From: Haliclystus octoradiatus
Lineage: Eukaryota > Cnidaria > Staurozoa > Stauromedusae > Haliclystidae
DNA: 64,000 nucleotides
Assembly: GCA_916610825.1 (NCBI GenBank)
Contig: OU744450.1
Location: 22,815,338-22,879,337, forward strand
Direction of reading: 5' to 3'
Below the pieces are notes generated by a model. That model saw nothing but the letters and a program-made list of their open reading frames with translations. It did no database searches and was not told the DNA's origin. The translations under genes were made by a program, and so were the position numbers. Shown piece after piece: positions 27,701 through 64,000 of this stretch (the stretch's first letter is position 1; every line of letters begins with the position of its first letter).

Positions 27701-28437
27701 TTGGTAAGTTTGTAAGAGTTGGCACTTTGATAATTTACCACTATCGAAATATCTGTATGGACAAGCAATCAATAGGCCTACCGTTATATAGAGTAAGTTT
27801 ATTGTACCTCCGTATTGAATCCATCGACACATTGCGCAACATCGCTAGCATCACTTTGGTTATTGAGTGATTCGAATAGATTTTTCAATTGTCCTAGAAA
27901 ACATGAGTATGATTTTAATTTTCAAATCTTTTGTTTACAAACAAAAGCTCAATTTATCATGAAAGCCATAGTAAGTCTGGAAATTAAACAAAATTATACA
28001 TTTTTGTAGTATATAATCTATTTAATACAAGCTAGAGAATATTTTCCCAGCTACGTAGTAGCATTTAAACCTACCATTTAAAAGTAGCAAACCACAACCA
28101 GGTCATCAAGATCTATTCTCAAAGGCAGGACAGTTAGCCTGTGCAGTGTTCTTCCGGGATTCAACAGTCTTTGAAACTTTCAACGGTTGGATTGTAAAGA
28201 TGATTGGTATTTAGTAAAACTTGGATCCCTTCATATGATCCATACAGACAGCTATTTAGCAGCGTGCGGATAAGTTTAAATCCCACTGTTTGCTGAACGA
28301 TAGTGAACGCCCTAATAATTAATGACTAGACACTAATTCGCCTATGCACAGTAGGATATTAATTAGGCTCACTAACCTGTGATAAATTTTGAATGGCATA
28401 TAATTCCGAGGCTTCCGCCCGCATCATTTTCTTCCAT
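4583..28437 (-). CDS. FIRRM: FIRRM/C1orf112-like recombination regulator (multi-exon, incomplete)
   Basis: Seventeen exons on the minus strand, about 520 codons. FIRRM forms a complex with the AAA ATPase FIGNL1 and controls RAD51/DMC1 filaments in homologous recombination (established; nuclear). Identification rests on the order of short matches to the human protein. FIKESYLHCK corresponds to IIKSTFVHCK, ILFKSTYQLQK to ALFKEAYSLQK, FTSLCKASI to ITSLCEDIL. The strongest is ESLVALDVWTLLSR, corresponding to SLLAMDAWCFLARYG. The predicted protein is helical and repeat-like, as expected. The start ATG at 28437 is the only one that keeps frame across the first intron. Missing are one exon after 13808, one after 11234, probably some between 21283 and 15996, and the C-terminus left of 4583. 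The gene could be partly decayed, but the identified exons carry no stops. The alternative is another helical-repeat protein. Confidence 0.75.
4746..4874. mobile_element. Family C MITE (CAGGGTCCGACAAAAG ends)
   Basis: Left end CAGGGTCCGACAAAAG at 4746 and right end CTTTTGTCGGACCCTG ending at 4874 are perfect inverted repeats. About 129 bp, inside a FIRRM-like intron. Confidence 0.85.
5396..5434. repeat. Short tandem repeat
   Basis: Three imperfect copies of a roughly 20-bp unit containing GCCTTGACTTGGAACNTTG. Confidence 0.6.
5661..5740. repeat. Family A palindromic element, internally deleted
   Basis: CCCCTGCGAAACATGAACAG at the left, AACTGTTTTTCGCAAGGG at the right, with the centre shortened. 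Confidence 0.75.
6117..6218. mobile_element. Family B (pogo-like) MITE, short form
   Basis: CAGTGAAACCTGTATATAAC at the left and TATAACAGGTTGACTG at the right, flanked on both sides by TA. An internal deletion leaves about 102 bp against roughly 176 bp for full copies. Confidence 0.85.
6245..6400 (-). repeat. SINE-2 copy (minus)
   Basis: Reverse complement carries GAGCACTATTG-CTGGTGTCAG, then AATAACCAACCACC-CAGTGA, matching the copy at 58905-59058. The tRNA-like head is weak here (CCTTGTGCTCCATCCCAG). Confidence 0.65.
6878..7028. mobile_element. Family E MITE (CAGGCATGAGAG ends)
   Basis: Starts near GGCATGAGAGTCAAGCTCAG and ends AACTCTCCCATGCCTG. The interior matches 34226-34370 and 35558-35709. 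The 147-codon plus frame at 6635-7078 runs across it, which argues against that frame being a gene. Confidence 0.8.
7561..7685. repeat. Family A palindromic element, degraded
   Basis: CCCTGTGAAAACAGTTCATG at the left, then TTCATGAACTTTTCATG-type iterations; the right terminus is eroded. Confidence 0.6.
7954..8152. mobile_element. Inverted-repeat MITE, CAGAGTAATTGATAGCGAC ends
   Basis: Left arm 7954-8025 (GATAGCGACAAAAAACTAC, AGCGATTGTTGAAAAACTTT) is reverse-complemented at 8080-8152 (AAAAGTTTTCAACAATCACT, AGTTTTTTGTCGCTATC). A single related end (TTGTCGCTATCCTTTACT) occurs near 25636. Confidence 0.85.
8492..8633. repeat. Family A palindromic element
   Basis: CCCCTGCAAAAAACAGTTTA to AATTGTTTTTTGCAAGGG, preceded by TA. 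Arms contain AGGAGTTCATGAACAG and its complement. Confidence 0.85.
8844..8969. repeat. Family A palindromic element
   Basis: CCCCTTGCAAAAAACAGTCC to GAACTGTTTTTCGCAGGGG. Confidence 0.85.
9167..9548. mobile_element. hAT-like MITE with TTCTTTGC target duplication
   Basis: Ends TAGTCTGCGTTACAGACCGC and its complement GGTCTGTAACGCAGGCTA. The inverted arms continue for about 55 bp (CGATTCATTCAC, AATAGGGTCTGTGTGA). TTCTTTGC occurs at 9159-9166 and again at 9550-9557, one base off the right end, fitting the 8-bp duplication usual for hAT transposons. No transposase is encoded. Confidence 0.85.
9998..10582. mobile_element. Inverted-repeat element with AAGGTCATAGACTTACATAG end
   Basis: The left arm has GGTCATAGACTTACATAGAC and GGCTGACGCAAAGGACTT. 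The right arm, reverse-complemented, has TTAACCATAGGCTTCCATAG and GGCTGACGCAAAGTACC. Its left half recurs at 4135-4450. The plus frame 10367-10576 lies in it and is not credible as a gene. Confidence 0.75.
10762..11042. mobile_element. hAT-like MITE, CAGGGTGTCACAAAAG end, perfect 8-bp target duplication
   Basis: Ends CAGGGTGTCACAAAAGTTTT and ACTTTGTGACAGCCTG. CATTCAAG immediately precedes (10754-10761) and follows (11043-11050). It lies inside the FIRRM-like gene, between exons 11234-11316 and 9660-9770. Confidence 0.88.
11073..11121 (-). CDS. Candidate missing FIRRM-like exon
   Basis: After a TTTCAG acceptor, 49 nt would link the phase-2 end of exon 11316-11234 to the phase-0 start of exon 9770-9660. 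It reads (S)ISTLLCPYSPGSQLSY, which resembles the human IVAHLIKSCPGECYQL segment expected here. The donor GTGGAC is weak, and the frame runs on to a stop shortly afterwards. Offered as a candidate only. Confidence 0.25.
11234..15996 (-). CDS. FIRRM: FIRRM-like, middle exon group
   Basis: Exons in transcript order: 15996-15930 (IDAVVKDMMDGHAEKLMSFL...), 14151-14114 (GKVLNKNPSLLDA, 38 nt), 13862-13808 (SNIQILDVMDKGIQLLKS), 12426-12345 (LMPVYDQSILAMYHLLLVQ...), 11316-11234 (EKYLLNKLLSGDAFESLVAL, DVWTLLSR). Phases agree at every joint except 13808 to 12426, where phase 1 must become phase 2. A 28-nt candidate at 12901-12874 (MLSIYTSPLR) would repair this but has a poor acceptor. The ALDVWTLLSR block is the best-conserved match to FIRRM (AMDAWCFLARYG in human). 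Intervening introns hold family A elements and a tRNA-SINE. Confidence 0.75.
11398..11512. repeat. Family A palindromic element
   Basis: TTCCCTGCGAAAAACAGTTA at the left; iterated TTCATGAACTG in the centre; right end degraded. Lies about 80 bp upstream (in transcription) of a FIRRM-like exon. Confidence 0.75.
11905..12110. mobile_element. MITE related to 35714-35905, degraded
   Basis: Shares with the 35.7-35.9 kb repeat, in reverse orientation, TTGCCAACAATTGCAG-like, CTTATCCGAAATGGTTTATC-like and TTATCTGAATTGCACTTAA-like blocks. Ends resemble CAGTGAAACC-type termini. Confidence 0.5.
12633..12812. repeat. Family A palindromic element, extended
   Basis: Iterated TTCATGAACTGTTCATGAAC units ending TTTTCGCCAGGGGG; left end AAAACAGTTCATTAATG. 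Confidence 0.7.
13944..14018. repeat. Family A palindromic element, truncated
   Basis: TCCTGCGAAAACAGTTCCGG then GTTCATGAACTG; right half missing. Followed by a 30-bp direct duplication (GTATAGCAAACACCATGTGA) at 14018-14070. Confidence 0.7.
14300..14641 (-). repeat. tRNA-derived SINE-1, complete copy
   Basis: On the minus strand the head at 14641-14565 resembles a tRNA: GGGATTAGCTCAGATGGCAG (A box) and GGTTCAAATCC (B box). It is followed by a body of about 260 bp containing ATCTCAGCCGCGACACTGCA (plus-strand sense). The body, without head, recurs in opposite orientation at 52797-53012. The RNA polymerase III promoter boxes look intact. The missing acceptor pairing and the long tail make it a SINE rather than a tRNA gene. 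Confidence 0.85.
15468..15580. repeat. Family A palindromic element, degraded
   Basis: CATGAACAGTCCATGAAAG at the left and GGTTCATGAACTCATC plus TTTTTTTGCACAGG at the right. Confidence 0.6.
16740..17010 (-). repeat. tRNA-derived SINE-1b (related to SINE-1)
   Basis: The minus-strand head near 17008 reads GGAGGTTAGCTCAGATGTCA; the tRNA B-box position is eroded (GTAGTTAAAGCCCC). The junction GATGAAGTCAAGGCCTTTGA resembles AGATAAAGTCAAGGCTGAGT of SINE-1. The body holds two strong hairpins, CGTTGTGCAGGATTCTGCAC and a pair AGTCCCGCTT / AAGCGGGACT. Confidence 0.65.
18835..18977. mobile_element. Family B (pogo-like) MITE
   Basis: CAGTCAAACCTGTTATAGCG to TATATAGGTTTCACTG. It contains the family's ATTGAATCAAAC block; about 30 bp shorter than full copies. 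Confidence 0.82.
19112..20460. mobile_element. Non-autonomous hAT-like element, 1.35 kb
   Basis: Left end TCAGGGCCCCTAAGC... then TGGGGCGATTCCATC; right end, reverse-complemented, TCAGGGCCCTTTG... then GGGCGATTCCATC. No transposase frame. The interior holds five exact GTCTGACTGAC motifs in both orientations plus one variant. Flanking 8-mers do not match, so a target duplication is not shown. Confidence 0.75.
20685..20888. repeat. Family A palindromic element, long form (204 bp)
   Basis: CCTGCAAAAAACAGTTCAGG to CTGAATTGTTTTTCGCAGGG. The halves are long inverted copies with TTCATGAAC repeated about nine times. Confidence 0.9.
21283..28437 (-). CDS. FIRRM: FIRRM-like, 5' exon group with start codon
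   Basis: Exons in transcript order: 28437-28377 (MEENDAGGSLGIICHSKFIT), 27893-27808 (QLKNLFESLNNQSDASDVAQ...), 26826-26725 (KMLAASQIFLALEKSVIE...), 25043-24909 (LAIETCNHLLSIIQLNGET...), 24042-23950 (ESRILYGQHNQFNKFSSDL...), 22667-22592 (VFLENLEVYEKEDAAKEHFD...), 21377-21283 (KFDLLDDDNILEKAFTSLC...). Phases join without shift: 1,0,0,0,0,1,0. In the first exon another frame (KWKKMMRAEASELYA) is also open, but it would hit a stop in exon two. The start is therefore inferred, and an upstream non-coding exon is possible. The FIKESYLHCK and ILFKSTYQLQK blocks match the N-terminal third of FIRRM. Confidence 0.75.
21547..21620. mobile_element. Family B MITE, one-ended fragment
   Basis: CAGTGAAACCTGTATATAAC followed by the GAGGCAGATAAATTGACC block, then breaks off. 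Confidence 0.75.
23272..23374. repeat. Family A palindromic element, degraded
   Basis: TTCGGAAACAGATCAGGAG at the left and CTGTACTGTTTTCTACAGG at the right. Confidence 0.65.
23642..23817. mobile_element. Family B (pogo-like) MITE, full length
   Basis: CAGTCGAATCTGTTATAGCG to TTATATACAGGTTTCACTG, with TA on both sides; 176 bp. The interior has CTATAGTGGTCACTC and TTTTCTATTGAATCAA. Confidence 0.9.
24262..24431. repeat. Family A palindromic element, degraded
   Basis: Iterated GAACAGTTCATGAACAG and TTCATGAACTTTTCATG units, right end TTTTTTCGCAAGGG. Confidence 0.65.
24709..24885. mobile_element. Family C MITE
   Basis: CAGAGTCCAAGAAAAGTAGG to TTTTACTCGACCCTG; shares GATTTATT-CTCAAACCTCAAC with the 27083 copy. 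Confidence 0.8.
26622..26715. repeat. Family A palindromic element, degraded
   Basis: AACACTTCAGGAGTTCATAA at the left and GGGCTGTTTTTTTGCATG at the right, directly beside the donor of exon 26826-26725. Confidence 0.65.
27083..27257. mobile_element. Family C MITE, best-preserved copy (175 bp)
   Basis: CAGGGTCCGACAAAAGTGGG to CCTTTTGTCGGACCCTG. The plus frame 27043-27279 is just this element read through. Confidence 0.9.
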
Positions 28438-28875
28438 TTTTCACACCTACAGAAGATTCTTAGAATCATCAAGGTGATTCTTTCTGTCTCAATGCCTTGA
28501 TTTATCTTTTGATATCTTTACAATATTCATGTACAGCTTCTTTTATTCAATATTGGGAATCGTAATCGTTTGTATTTACAACTTCTTCGCAGCTCCTCCG
28601 CCATGTTGAAAATAGTCTTCATTTTTCCCGCCAACCTCACTTTGACGCAATGGCGAAAGTTGAACAAATTTTGTGGTTCATCAACTTTACAAATTTAAAT
28701 TGTATAAATAACATTCAGTAGTTTAAATTCTAAGAAGACATTTCATATTTCACAACAAATAACAAAACATTCATTAGCGTTTGCGTTTGTTGTGAAATCA
28801 TGGTGAAATGCGAACATTTTAAATGTGAACAAAATATTTAAATTAGAACTTCATATAGCCTACTGCCGTAGCCTA
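28438..28875. promoter_or_regulatory. Likely 5' flank of the FIRRM-like gene
   Basis: Upstream of the inferred start codon. Less AT-rich than its surroundings around 28590-28660 (CTCCTCCGCCATGTTG, TTTTTCCCGCC). No TATA box in a convincing place. That this is the promoter is inference from position only. Confidence 0.3.
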
Positions 28876-31800
28876 GGGCAGGTCTAAAACCCGGACACAG
28901 GTAAAATGCCGGATAAAAAACACAGATAAAATTCCATTGTTCTTTCTTATCTCACACTTCTGCTCCCTCGTCTGGTTAACTCGCGTTCAGCGGCAGAAAA
29001 CAACATCAAGTTAATATATTTTTAAACAACGTTTATTCAAAACATGACCATTTTAACGTTCAAATCTTCAACATTCTAACGTAACAAAAACGTTAATTAC
29101 AATCGAATTGTATCATTCAAAACGTATAACTATTTGAAATTAATTATCTCAAGCAATACAATTTGTCAATTTAGAACCAATATCACGTTTATTCAAAACA
29201 TGACCATTTTAACGTTGAAATCTTCAACATTCTAACGTAACAAAAACGTTAATTACAATCGAATTGCATCATTCAAAACGTATATCTATTTGAAATTAAC
29301 TATCTCAAGCAATACAATTTGTCAATTTAGAACCAATATCACGTTTATTCAAAACATGACCATTTTAACGTTGAAATCTTCAACATTCTAACGTAACAAA
29401 AACGTTAATTACAATCGAATTGTATCATTCAAAACGTATATCTATTTGAAATTAATTATCTCAAGCAATACAATTTGTCAATTTAGAACCAATATACAGT
29501 TACAGTTTAATATAATTCACAGTTTAATATGTTAAATTTGCCAAAACCAATGCTGCGCTGTTATTATTTCTATTTGCGTTATTCTGCAGTGTGATTGTGG
29601 TTCCGTTATACCGGCCGTAGTTGATATTGCTATGTTCTATGTTTATGGAAATTAGACAAATAAGATTTATTTTCGTGCCGGCACTAACTTGCTGATGAGT
29701 CCTGAATCTCTGATCTGTTGTTGAGCAGTGATTCTTTAGCGCATATAATTTCGTATTTCTCAACTAATGTATTATTTACAAAAGCCGTGCAATTTCATTT
29801 AGATATGAAGAACAAAAGTCATTTTGACTTTTGAATGATTTAAATAAGAAAGAGCAACAACTCGATCTGGAGAAACAGAGTCGAAGGAGTAGAAAAATCC
29901 AATTTCAACGAAAAACCGATAATACCGAAATACTTGACTAGCTCCATGTCCCGCTTACTCTGATTTGCCGAATTTCAATGGTTGGTCACTTTACCAACAT
30001 ATCAAAACCGTCATCAAATAAGTGAGACTTCAACCGAAATGCTGGAGTTACAGCGTTTTATTTAGACAAAATAGATAAATCTAGCCTTATGTAAAATGAT
30101 CACCGGTGGGTGGAAAGTTAAATGTCCCTCGCACTAAAACAGGCAACAAAACTCATTGTTTATCTTAATATGTCATCCTCAGACATGTATCGAAGTCAAT
30201 TAAAATACTTAATGAAAAAGTGTTATGTCCATATTTTGTAACTGCCATATCTAAGTGCGATTTCACTACTTTTCAGATTTTGAAAAAAGCCAGTTATTAT
30301 GTTTCTCCGACTTGTTTGTCTGTCAAATGAGAACGAGGCGTGTCGATGTCTTGATATCACTTTATATAGTTCTTAGATGTATTCAAAATACAAATAATTT
30401 CTTAGAATTCGAATTGCGGACCCAACTAAATTTAAAATGTTCGGTTTTAAAGTTTAAATATAAACTAGAGGCTTAGATTAGAAAAACATGGAAAACCTGC
30501 TTCTTCAAAGTCATTTGAATCAAACTTAGGTCGACCTAGAAGGCTATTACTACATAGAGTTAAATACCCTTTAAAGTGGGAGTAGTATAGAACCCGACCT
30601 GATAACATCAATGGCATAAATTTTTTTTGATCTGGAAATTGTTGTAAGCTCCAATATTACCTTAATACATTAACTAATACGCATGCGTACTGAAGCAATA
30701 CAATTTGCGTGCTCATGACCAAGTGTTCAGCTGGCAACAAAAATCGAATCCATCAACATCGTTATATCGTAATGATAGCAGAAATATCATATTTACAATA
30801 AGCATTTAAAGTATACTATTATTAGCCCATCAATCATATTAACATCAACAACGAAGAACAAAGAAGCAGCTGACACACGGTATGACATTATAATTTATTA
30901 GTTTAGTTTAGTGTTAAATTAATCATTACGCATATAATAAATATAGCTAACTTACTTTAATTTACCTCATTTTACTTTTCCTATCTTATAGTTTAAAACA
31001 AGTTTCCATATCATATTGTACATATGAAAGAGATCAATGGTTATGTGTTATTGTTAAAAGCTGTGTCTATTTCTTGAGTATTCTATGTCTATCTATTCGC
31101 TTTCATCAATCTATGTATCTGTCAAGTTACCGCCAACTCATCGTTTTAATCAATTTGGCAGCTACAATTTTTTCAAAAGTCTGAGGGTGACATTTTCCTT
31201 TTACAAAGATCTTCAGCGAAATTTGGGTCAAAAGGAGATGATGGATTTGGAATCACGCATTATATAGGCATTATAGAAGGAGTAACTCAGCTCTCGATCA
31301 AATATTCAGTTATGGTCTAGCAATCATCCAACATCGCAAATAGAGACAGTATATACTGACGCATTCATTTCGAAATAGAATATACTTGCGGAAAGAATAC
31401 ACATATAAAGGGTACTGTTATACACTGATACTATGCACTTGATATAAAATCGTTTGGGAATACAGGGTTTTTATCAAATCAATTAATTCCTGTAAAAGGT
31501 TGTTTTGAGATCGTTAATATATTTAACAGTTATCAATTTTTAATTGATCTATGAAAAAAGAAACCAATAACGGATATTTGTCTTGTCTGCTGGTAGAATA
31601 TAGATTTTATTGCTTCGTGTATTACCTTATGACTGCACACAGAACTCTGCAGGCATCTGAATTAGTACATCTAATACAGTAGTTGAGAAATACGAAATTA
31701 TATGCGCTATAATAATCACTGCTTAACAAAACATCAGAGATCAGGACTCATCAGCAAGTTCCGGCAATAAAATGCTCGAAAACAAATCTTATTTATCTCA

Positions 31801-32211
31801 TTTCCATAAACATGGCAATATCAACTACTGCATAACGGAGCCACAATCACACTGAAGAATAACGCAAATAGAAATAATAACAGCGCAGTATTGGTTTTGA
31901 CAAATTTAACTATATTAAACTGTGAATTATATTAAACTGTAACTGTATATTGGTTCTAAATTGACAAATTGTATTGCTTGAGATAATTAATTTCAAATAG
32001 ATATACGTTTTGAATGATACAATTCAATTGTAATTAACGTTTTTGTTACGTTAGAATGTTGAAGATGTTAACGTTAAAATGCTTGTTTTCTGCCGCTGAA
32101 CGCGAGTTAACTAGACGCGGGAGCAGAAGTGTGATATACGGAAGAACAATGGAATTTTATCTGTGTTTTTTATCCGGCATTTTACCTGTGTCCGGGTTTT
32201 AGACCTGCCGT
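28876..32211. mobile_element. Foldback-like DNA element, 3.3 kb, 8-bp target duplication
   Basis: Long inverted arms: left 28876 to about 29775, right about 31670 to 32211. Ends share GGCAGGTCTAAAACCCGGAC and CAGGTAAAATGCCGGATAAA, followed by CTTCTGCTCC and GCGTTCAGCGGCAGAAAA. GTAGCCTA is found at 28868-28875 and 32212-32219. The left arm holds three tandem 156-bp units; the right arm holds one. The 1.9-kb centre has only short frames and no recognised transposase. Foldback architecture is known from Drosophila FB-type elements; the superfamily is not decided. Confidence 0.85.
29030..29496 (+). repeat. Three tandem 156-bp units in the left arm of the foldback element
   Basis: Units start at GTTTATTCAAAACATGACC at 29031, 29187 and 29343, exactly 156 apart and nearly identical. 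Each holds CTAACGTAACAAAAACG and TCTCAAGCAATACAATTTG. Confidence 0.92.
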
Positions 32212-34033
32212 GTAGCCTACAACAATTGCAGCGTGATATACTCTTCCAGTTTGAAAATATACACACTATTACATTAAATGTAGCTTTATCCTGTCACAAA
32301 AATGCTTCGTTGTAGACAGTGGACTACATATTATGTCTTTGGTTCCATTCATAAAAGCAAACAAACAAATCACTACATACCTCAGGAAATACTCCCACAT
32401 TTTCAAAATATTTTGAGAAAACAGTAGCCTACTAAAAGTAAAGCTCCTCGGCGGAAAATAAGTTTTTCGCTATTTATATCAAATTAAGTAAGAATCAAGG
32501 CAAAATTATGTGGAAAACGATTCCCCGAAAAGTACGAATAGTTTAAGATATTATTATATTAAACTCAAAATTGTTTCAGATTTTAAAAATTAACTTATGC
32601 GTCTACACAGACATACACCAGGGCTATTTGCGATAGGATCAACAAAGAAAGAACCGCGTTTTTTCTCAATATTCAAACATTTTCCAGCATAGAATTCAGT
32701 TGACGTGTGCAGAGATGTAATTTGAAAACTAAGATATCATTTGGTTGCTATATACTTAGGTTGTACCTATCGAAAATCATATGCAATATATACAAAACAA
32801 TATTCACTCACCTCTGTTCCTTGCTTATTTTCTTTACTGCGACCTTGATTGCAAGGAGGGATGTAATATAGTAAAGTACAGTATAGTATAATATAATACA
32901 GTAGACTCAATATATATTTCATAATTTCAACGTCTGTCAAGCTGGCCAAGCCTGGCCCACCCACCCTTTCAGATTGTAACGAAAATGGTATCAAAATTTA
33001 GATCACATTTAGCTCAGAGTTGCTCAGCTACTTTGAAAATTTGCTCACGCGAAATAACCAGGTAATTCGCAACTCAAAGTGGGTGGGCCAGCTCAAATTG
33101 ATAAATAAATATCACTCTATTGTCTCGGATACAATGAAGCAGCTAATGATCACGTTTGTTTGCTTAATCAGATTTAAAGTTCAAATTTAATAGCAAGCGA
33201 GAAAGATACTATAAAAACTTCATGATATTTCCAATGTGCGGTATAATTATAATAAATCTCCGTACTGTCCAGGATATTGAAGACGCATAACGCCGCCCTT
33301 GAAATCATCATCATCGCCATCATCATTTATTCAGAAATTTAACTTGATAAGTTTTATAATCACTTTTTTTCACAGGAATGATTAGGAATACACGTAAAAT
33401 AATTGATTGGAATACACGAGAACTCCGGACAAGTAACGCGATCTTCGAGAAATAAGGGACGGGAGCGCCAGAATCAGCTACGTACAATATGAAGTGCCAA
33501 AAGTCAAGTGGTTTCCTTGAAAAATTACTTACCTGATAAAAATTTGGAATTGGTCGTTTGAGATAAATGATGATCTTAATTTTTTATACCGTAAAATATT
33601 CCAAAATTTGACAGACATATGGAATTATTGGTTAATCTGTGGTAGTACCCCTGCGAAAAACAGTTCAGGATTTCACGAACATTTCATGAAAATTGGGGCC
33701 ATCTAACATTCATGAACTGTTAATGAACTCCTGAACTGTTTTTCGCAGGGCCTTTTTTCACTGTCAATCTTCATATTAAACATTATATTAAATATACCAT
33801 GGAGTTACATATGTCTGGAGCTGCTACAATATAATGGAGAATATTGACGATGATAAAGCAAATGTTGACTCCTCATTGCAGCATCGTATCATAACATAGT
33901 AACGTTTCTGAAAAAATAAAATGTACAACAAATTGACATGGCTTTTTATATTTAGTCAAGACTTAATCTAGATAATTTAAAACATTGACAATACATAGTC
34001 TATTCATAATTAATTTCAATCCTTTAATCATTT
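32212..34033. other. Intergenic region downstream of VARS
   Basis: Holds the 3' side of VARS and one family A element. A TA-rich simple stretch (TATAGTATAATATAATACAG) lies near 32880. There is no clear AATAAA signal in a sensible place after the VARS stop on the minus strand. Nothing coding recognised. Confidence 0.5.
33648..33750. repeat. Family A palindromic element, well preserved
   Basis: CCCCTGCGAAAAACAGTTCA to CTGAACTGTTTTTCGCAGGG, preceded by TA; about 103 bp. Confidence 0.9.
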
Positions 34034-62621
<28,588 letters not shown>

Positions 62622-64000
62622 CTGTTGATTGCAACAAAGTAAATAACGATTTGATTAATTAATAATTAATTAAAATGTGTGCACATAAGCTCAAAAATAT
62701 CAAATCTACGTGAACTCAGTTTTAATCAAGCAGGATAAATGTCTTAATATACTAGACTATGGACTTAATTGAATATATTACTCATTAAGAAAGAATATCA
62801 TGTTGTTGTTATGGACGAATGCTTGAAATCTACTAGGAAAGAGATAAACAAAAGATAGAGTGGGTATTTATAGTTTGAGTTCTTGCTAACGTTGCGTAGC
62901 TCTGCAAACTGTTGTTTGGGTGGCTTAGAATGCATGTAATGATCATATGATATATTTCACAATACCCAGCGACCATATGTGCAAAAGTTATAGTTATAGT
63001 AGCATAGCCTATAGTTGTAGACATATCAGATCAGAATAGATCCTTAGAGTTTGATAATAAAGTTTATTAAAATTATAATAAATAGAGTGTTTTATGAACA
63101 CAGAATTACAGCTTATACAAAACCAAGATCATGACTGTCCAAGGAGCGACATTTTGTGTGACATAAAAAGACAAAAATAACGAAACACAATCACTTTGGA
63201 CAAACCACAAGCAAACAAAACATGTGTGTTTGAATAGAAGTTGAGAATTACTAGACAAAGAGACATTTTGCAATTCCTAGACTGCAATGTGTATCGTGCA
63301 GCCAATTGTTAGTACTTTTTTCTTAGGCAAGTAGAACTCGCATTCTGTGTGGGTGTGTAATTTCCAAATGTTTAGGAAAATAGGAAAATCATTTTCAAGA
63401 AAAAAATTCTACGCAAAGGAGGATTTGAGATTGAACCCACGTCCTCGGCAAAAAAGAAACTGAACACTAACCACTTGGCTATTTATGTGTTTATTTATTT
63501 TGACGTGCATAACTCAAGCTACGGCCAAATGACTTTTTTTTGTAGCACAACACACGCCAACTCAATGGCCAAAATAAAATGAGACGTGGCAAAATGAATT
63601 TTCATTTTCGCCAACATCAACATATTGAAGCTCGATTTTAGTTGACAAAATGACGACCGTAGAATATAGAAATTGAGAAGTGGTAGTGTTGCTGTAATGC
63701 ATGTCATATGTAAAATATAGAGATAAATAACTCCAAAATAACAGAATTTCACTCTTGCAATAAATCGAAGCAAAGCCTAGACATACATAACTGTCCGTGT
63801 CAAATTACAAATTACGTCATTTTTAACCAATCGCTGAAGCCTTGTATTTTGCTGATCAAAGCTGTGTTGGCCTGAGTTGGCAAAAGTGGCCAAATGACTT
63901 GTTTGATTTGGCCAACAATTACGAAAAAGGTCGAGAGCAATAGATTGCTGGGTTCCGTTGGTCAAATTTTTGATCATCTTCAAACTGCTTTTTTCGTAGC
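62622..64000. other. Upstream VARS intron, no coding recognised
   Basis: At 63410-63490 (minus) a tRNA-like relic reads TAGCCAAGTGGTTAGTG and GTGGGTTCAATCTCAAATCC. GGCCAAATGACTT occurs at 63523 and 63888, hinting at a dispersed element. No further VARS exon could be found, so the 5' exons lie outside. Confidence 0.5.

Noticed and set aside
30255-30476. Possible transposase fragment in the foldback element
   Set aside because: Seventy-three codons without any transposase motif; too short to support.

Overview
This is an AT-rich, intron-dense animal (metazoan) nuclear DNA segment with no sign of prokaryotic or organellar genes. By protein matching and splice phases the window holds two multi-exon genes, both on the minus strand and head to tail. 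The species cannot be fixed from the sequence. Exons are mostly 70-150 nt with introns of several hundred bases to a few kb. The introns are loaded with small DNA transposons, tRNA-derived SINEs and decayed non-LTR retrotransposons. The long reading frames of the window are mostly chance or repeat-derived.

Region 34034-62621 (minus): a valyl-tRNA synthetase gene (VARS1-type). I could assign 33 exons, coding about 1000 residues, and nearly all joints agree in phase. They cover the linker before the catalytic core, the HIGH-motif exon, the CP1 editing domain, the KMSKS exon, the anticodon-binding domain and the C-terminal coiled coil with its stop codon. The 5' part (the GST-like domain in vertebrate VARS1) lies beyond the right edge.

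Region 4583-28437 (minus): a gene I identify as a homologue of FIRRM (human C1orf112, FIGNL1-interacting regulator of recombination; plant FLIP). Seventeen exons are assigned, from a probable start codon at 28437. A few internal exons and the C-terminal exons are not found. The 5.6 kb gap between the two genes carries a 3.3 kb element with long terminal inverted repeats and an 8-bp target duplication.

Region 1-4500: exon-like relics on the plus strand with disrupted frames, then a decayed non-LTR reverse transcriptase. Region 62622-64000: no coding sequence recognised.

Repeat load: (A) more than 30 copies of a self-complementary element ending in CCCCTGCGAAAAACAG and built from iterated TTCATGAAC; (B) about ten copies of a pogo-like MITE (CAGTGAAACCTG ends, TA target); (C) a CAGGGTCCGACAAAA-ended MITE; (E) a CAGGCATGAGAG-ended MITE; several hAT-like elements with 8-bp duplications; at least three tRNA-SINE families; and a roughly 1 kb minisatellite of a 26-bp unit inside the first visible VARS intron. 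I found no operon, CRISPR array, defence island or other multi-gene novel system. The most unusual content is the mobile-element biology.
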